A stretch of 10,011 nt of DNA, taken from Pseudomonadota bacterium (GTDB lineage: Bacteria > Pseudomonadota > Gammaproteobacteria > Burkholderiales > JABEVD01). The stretch is taken from NCBI GenBank assembly GCA_021811205.1, contig JAJZPK010000083.1, forward strand, positions 1-10,011. The letters are read 5' to 3'. This document shows, one piece after another, positions 7,716 through 10,011 of this stretch (within the stretch, counting starts at the first letter, position 1; every line of letters starts with the position of its first letter). The position numbers were made by a program, and so were the translations under genes. The notes below the pieces were generated by a model, which saw only the letters and a program-made list of their open reading frames with translations, ran no database searches and was not told where the DNA came from.

Positions 7716-8597
7716 TCAGGGAATGGATACTTCGGCGAGCAGCATTTCGGAAGGGATGCCTTCCTTCGCGGAATACAGCCTGTGGTCGACGACGCAGGGA
7801 AGGACGGCTCTGACATCCTCCGGCAGGATCATGTCCCGCCCTTCGATATGGGCCCAGGCGCGCGCTGCGGAAAGCAGTGCAAGCCCCGCCCTCGGGCTCA
7901 GACCGCTCGCAAAAGCCGTGCGGCTGTATCCGATGAGCGCCTGCACATAGTCCAGCAGCGCGTCCGATGCATGAACCGCCCTCACTTTCTCGAAAACGAG
8001 AAGCAGCTCTTCGCTTTCGATCGCCTGGGAAAGTACGGAAAGCAGATCCCTCCTGGGACGCCCCGACAGCAACTCCCTTTCAGCCTCGAGATCCGGATAA
8101 CCCAGGCTGATTCTCATCGCGAACCTGTCCAGCTGGGATTCGGGAAGCGGGAAAGTGCCGTATTGCTCAAGCGGATTCTGGGTCGCGATGACGAAGAATG
8201 GGGCGGGCAGCGGCCTCGTTTTCCCTTCGACCGTCACCTGCCCTTCCTCCATCGCCTCGAGCAGCGCGCTCTGCGTCTTGGGCGTGGTGCGGTTGATTTC
8301 GTCGGCGAGGATCAGATTGGAAAAGATCGGCCCGGGATGGAACTCGAACTCGCCCGAATTGTAAACGGAGACGCCTATGAGGTCCGCAGGAAGCATGTCG
8401 CTCGTGAACTGGATGCGCCTGAAGTCGAGCCCGAGCGAGATTGCGAGCGCATGGGCAAGCGTCGTCTTGCCCACGCCGGGAAGATCCTCGATGAGCAGGT
8501 GACCGCGCCCCAGCATGCACGAGAGCGCGAGGCGGATCTGTCTGTCCTTGCCGAGAATGACGGACGAAACCTGATCGATGACTGGCTGGATTGGCAT
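7716..8597 (-). CDS. MoxR-family AAA+ ATPase
   Basis: This 293-residue cytoplasmic ATPase belongs to the MoxR group, whose members act as chaperones for the activation or assembly of partner complexes, often with von Willebrand A or DUF58 proteins. Visible motifs: VILGKDRQIRLAL at 13-25; Walker A in LIEDLPGVGKTTLA (Lys44-Thr45); Walker B LILADE (95-100, Asp99-Glu100) followed by INR; sensor 1 ATQNP (138-142, Asn141); the diagnostic YGTFPLPESQLDRF (146-159); sensor 2 in LSPRAGLAL (Arg236); and the MoxR C-terminal lid domain. Nothing is missing, so it should bind and hydrolyse ATP. It is the first gene of the three-gene leftward operon. A perfect TATAAT lies 10 bases upstream of the ATG, implying a 5' leader of about 4 bases and no room for a ribosome-binding site. 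Confidence 0.95.
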   Translation of the reverse strand: MPIQPVIDQVSSVILGKDRQIRLALSCMLGRGHLLIEDLPGVGKTTLAHALAISLGLDFRRIQFTSDMLPADLIGVSVYNSGEFEFHPGPIFSNLILADEINRTTPKTQSALLEAMEEGQVTVEGKTRPLPAPFFVIATQNPLEQYGTFPLPESQLDRFAMRISLGYPDLEAERELLSGRPRRDLLSVLSQAIESEELLLVFEKVRAVHASDALLDYVQALIGYSRTAFASGLSPRAGLALLSAARAWAHIEGRDMILPEDVRAVLPCVVDHRLYSAKEGIPSEMLLAEVSIP

Positions 8598-8607
8598 GGT
8601 GTTCAGA

Positions 8608-8637
8608 ATTATAGCCGATGCTAGAATGGAGCATGAA
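8608..8637 (-). promoter_or_regulatory. promoter of the MoxR-DUF58-transglutaminase operon
   Basis: On the minus strand a consensus TATAAT lies at 8613 to 8608. A weak -35, TTCATG (8637 to 8632, three of six), is 18 bases upstream. The start is predicted near 8601, four bases before the ATG at 8597. The element lies in the 35-base gap shared with the divergent deacetylase gene, and the two promoters must overlap. Confidence 0.5.
8622..8627 (+). promoter_or_regulatory. -10-like box directly before the deacetylase start
   Basis: TAGAAT matches the -10 consensus at five of six positions and ends 5 bases before ATG 8633. It is the same hexamer, at nearly the same distance, as the one before clpS. 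No good -35 is found at 16-18 bases. If used, the transcript would begin at or within a base of the ATG. Confidence 0.3.
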
Positions 8638-9547
8638 AAGACTCGCCGTCGTCAGCCATCCGGACTGCCTGCTTCACGACATGGGCCCCTGGCATCCGGA
8701 GCGCCCGGAGCGGATTTCGGTCATCCTGGACGCCCTGGAAAAATCGGACCTGAAATTTTCCATGCTGGAAGCCCCGCTCGTTGCAAGGGAAGCACTGCTG
8801 CGCGTCCATTCTGAAGCCTATGTCGATGATATCGAAGCTTCCTCCCCAAAATCCGGGTTGATCCAGCTCGATCCCGACACTGCGATGAATCCCCATACCC
8901 TGGATGCGGCAAGGCGTGCAGCCGGTGCCGTCACGCTCGCAGTCGACAAGACCTTGTCTGGAGAGATCGATTCGGCCTTCTGCAACGTGAGACCCCCGGG
9001 GCATCATGCGACGAGAAACAGGGCGATGGGGTTTTGCATTTTCAACAACGTGGCGGTCGGCGCGGCGCATGCGCTCGAGCGGCTTGACCGGATCGCCATC
9101 GTCGATTTCGACGTGCACCACGGCAACGGCACCGAAGACATTTTCAAGGACGACGAGCGGGTCATGATGGCCTCCATTTTCCAGCATCCCTATTATCCGT
9201 ACAGCGGCATCGAGGGGAGATCGGAGCGCATGGTGAACATTCCGCTGCCCACGGGAAGCGGCGGCAAGTCATTGCGGGAGGCCGTCGAGAAATACTGGAT
9301 GCCAGCGCTCGAATCATTCGAACCTCAGCTGATCTTCTTTTCGGCAGGGTTCGATGCGCATCGGGACGATGAAATGGCGGGGCTTTCCTTCGTAGAGGAA
9401 GACTATGCCTGGGTGACCGGAAAGATCAGGGAAATCGCAGAAAAACATGCGATGGGGAAAATGGTCTCGACTCTGGAAGGCGGCTATGAGCTCGATTCGC
9501 TCGCAAGGAGCGCGCTCGCCCACATCCGAGAGCTCGCTAAAGAATGA
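8633..9547 (+). CDS. histone deacetylase family zinc amidohydrolase
   Basis: This 304-residue protein (309 if started at ATG 8618) has the bacterial class II HDAC / acetylpolyamine amidohydrolase fold. These enzymes remove acetyl groups from small molecules or lysines, and the substrate cannot be told from sequence. Active-site elements, numbered from ATG 8633: tandem His124-His125 in RPPGHHA; zinc ligands Asp160 and His162 in DFDVHHGNG; zinc ligand Asp241 in SAGFDAH; and the transition-state Tyr285 in EGGYEL. All are present, so the enzyme is probably active. I prefer 8633 because MKRLAVVSHPDCLLHDMG begins where relatives usually begin; ATG 8618 would add only MLEWS. GGAG at 8628-8631 is one base from ATG 8633, too close to be a normal ribosome-binding site. 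The 3' end overlaps the convergent Mth938-like gene by 11 bases. Confidence 0.93.
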   Translation: MKRLAVVSHPDCLLHDMGPWHPERPERISVILDALEKSDLKFSMLEAPLVAREALLRVHSEAYVDDIEASSPKSGLIQLDPDTAMNPHTLDAARRAAGAVTLAVDKTLSGEIDSAFCNVRPPGHHATRNRAMGFCIFNNVAVGAAHALERLDRIAIVDFDVHHGNGTEDIFKDDERVMMASIFQHPYYPYSGIEGRSERMVNIPLPTGSGGKSLREAVEKYWMPALESFEPQLIFFSAGFDAHRDDEMAGLSFVEEDYAWVTGKIREIAEKHAMGKMVSTLEGGYELDSLARSALAHIRELAKE

Positions 9548-9905
9548 TGGCTGCAGCGACCAGCCTGCCCTCGCCCATCAGGATATTGTATGTCCTGCAG
9601 GCCGCATCCTTGTCCATGACCTCGACCCCTATTCCCGCATCGATAAGGCTTCTGTACAGTTGCGGATGAGGGAAGCGCTGCCTTTGCCCCGTGCCGAGCA
9701 GAACGATTTCGGGAGATGAATCGAGCAGCATGGAAAAATGATCCGGTTCGAGCTGGCTGAAATCATCGACGCCCCATGCCATGACAGGGGATTCCGGCAT
9801 GACGATGAGGCTGGAAGCGAACCGCTCCCCGTTGACCATCACGTAGCCCTCGCCGTAACCCGTGAACCTGTTGAATCCGGAAGGAATATCCTGATGCAGC
9901 TTCAT
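9537..9905 (-). CDS. Mth938-like (DUF498) domain protein
   Basis: This 122-residue protein consists of one Mth938-like / DUF498 domain. The conserved track is readable: NRFTGYGEGYVMVNGERF (12-29), SLIVMPESPVMAW (32-44), PEIVLLGTGQRQRFP (65-79), and AGIGVEVMDKDAACRTYNILMGEGR (90-114). The eukaryotic relative NDUFAF3 assists assembly of respiratory complex I. Bacterial members are mostly uncharacterised, so no function is assigned. The start at 9905 is well supported: GGAGAGG lies a few bases upstream, and TATAAT is at 9949 to 9944 with a fair -35. It is transcribed divergently from the aminotransferase gene and convergently with the deacetylase gene, whose end it overlaps. The length is typical of the family. 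Confidence 0.9.
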   Translation of the reverse strand: MKLHQDIPSGFNRFTGYGEGYVMVNGERFASSLIVMPESPVMAWGVDDFSQLEPDHFSMLLDSSPEIVLLGTGQRQRFPHPQLYRSLIDAGIGVEVMDKDAACRTYNILMGEGRLVAAAIIL

Positions 9906-9916
9906 TGCCTCTCCAT

Positions 9917-9945
9917 TTGCGGCCCAATCCGCGCTCAGGTAAAAT
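9917..9945 (+). promoter_or_regulatory. candidate aminotransferase promoter
   Basis: TTGCGG (9917-9922, three of six) and TAAAAT (9940-9945, five of six) are 17 bases apart. The predicted start is near 9952, giving a leader of about 27 bases before ATG 9979. Its -10 overlaps the -10 of the divergent Mth938-like gene. Confidence 0.35.
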
Positions 9946-9972
9946 TATAGCTTTTTTGCGGGGGACTGCCAC
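9944..9972 (-). promoter_or_regulatory. promoter of the Mth938-like gene
   Basis: On the minus strand GTGGCA (9972 to 9967, four of six) and a consensus TATAAT (9949 to 9944) are separated by 17 bases. The start is predicted near 9937, leaving a leader of about 32 bases that contains the GGAGAGG ribosome-binding site. Confidence 0.55.
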
Positions 9973-9978
9973 GCCGCC

Positions 9979-10011
9979 ATGGAAGAGTTCTACAGGATCA
10001 AGCGCCTGCCT
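9979..10011 (+). CDS. N-terminus of a probable alanine-type aminotransferase (partial)
   Basis: Only the first 11 codons, MEEFYRIKRLP, are inside the window. This opening resembles the N-terminus of the class I/II PLP-dependent alanine transaminases (AlaA/AlaC type) that I recall from betaproteobacteria, where the next residues are usually PYVFAEVN. No catalytic motif is visible, so the call rests on that short match and on the upstream candidate promoter. The ribosome-binding site is weak: a G-run at 9960-9964 is rather far from the ATG. Confidence 0.5.
   Translation, partial: MEEFYRIKRLP

Noticed and set aside
7500..8624. Long open frame of 374 codons on the plus strand, antisense to the DUF58 and MoxR genes
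   Set aside because: It is rich in Arg, Gln and Glu with no recognisable domain, and it crosses the junction of two clearly real genes on the other strand. It is a frame shadow of GC-rich coding DNA.

Overview
The window looks like chromosomal DNA of a Gram-negative proteobacterium, most likely a betaproteobacterium. The ClpS and ClpA sequences are proteobacterial in type. The cassette MoxR ATPase / DUF58 / DUF3488-transglutaminase, and the pair of an Mth938-like protein beside an aminotransferase that begins MEEFYRIKRLP, are arrangements I associate with that class. Arginine AGG codons are frequent for a fairly GC-rich genome. The assignment below class level is not supported by anything I can read here.

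Left end (1-2714): the 5' part of an initiator tRNA-fMet gene runs leftward off the window, with a good sigma70 promoter at 66-94. Back to back with it, rightward, are clpS and clpA, overlapping by ATGA. They encode the N-degron adaptor and the unfoldase of the ClpAP protease. Middle (2715-4934): a 66-base gap holds a striking 14-bp inverted repeat. It is followed by a PAS-PAS-GGDEF-EAL protein in which both the cyclic-di-GMP synthase and phosphodiesterase active sites, and the inhibitory RxxD site, look intact.

Centre-right (4942-8597, leftward): a tight three-gene operon of a MoxR AAA+ ATPase, a membrane-anchored DUF58 protein, and a TgpA-like membrane transglutaminase. Genes 1 and 2 abut with no spacing and genes 2 and 3 overlap by 4 bases. 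The ATPase is expected to act on the DUF58 and/or transglutaminase partner at the inner membrane, but the function of such cassettes is only partly understood. Divergently, 35 bases away, starts a class II-type histone-deacetylase-family zinc amidohydrolase (8633-9547).

Right end (9537-10011): the deacetylase gene overlaps, tail to tail, a small leftward Mth938-like (DUF498) gene. This gene shares an overlapping divergent promoter region with the first 11 codons of a rightward, probably alanine-type, aminotransferase.

The window is gene-dense with no gene-free stretch over about 110 bases. I see no insertion sequence, CRISPR array, prophage or defence gene, and no clearly undescribed system. 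The points most worth a second look are the hairpin/double palindrome before the GGDEF-EAL gene and several promoters whose position predicts leaderless or nearly leaderless mRNAs.
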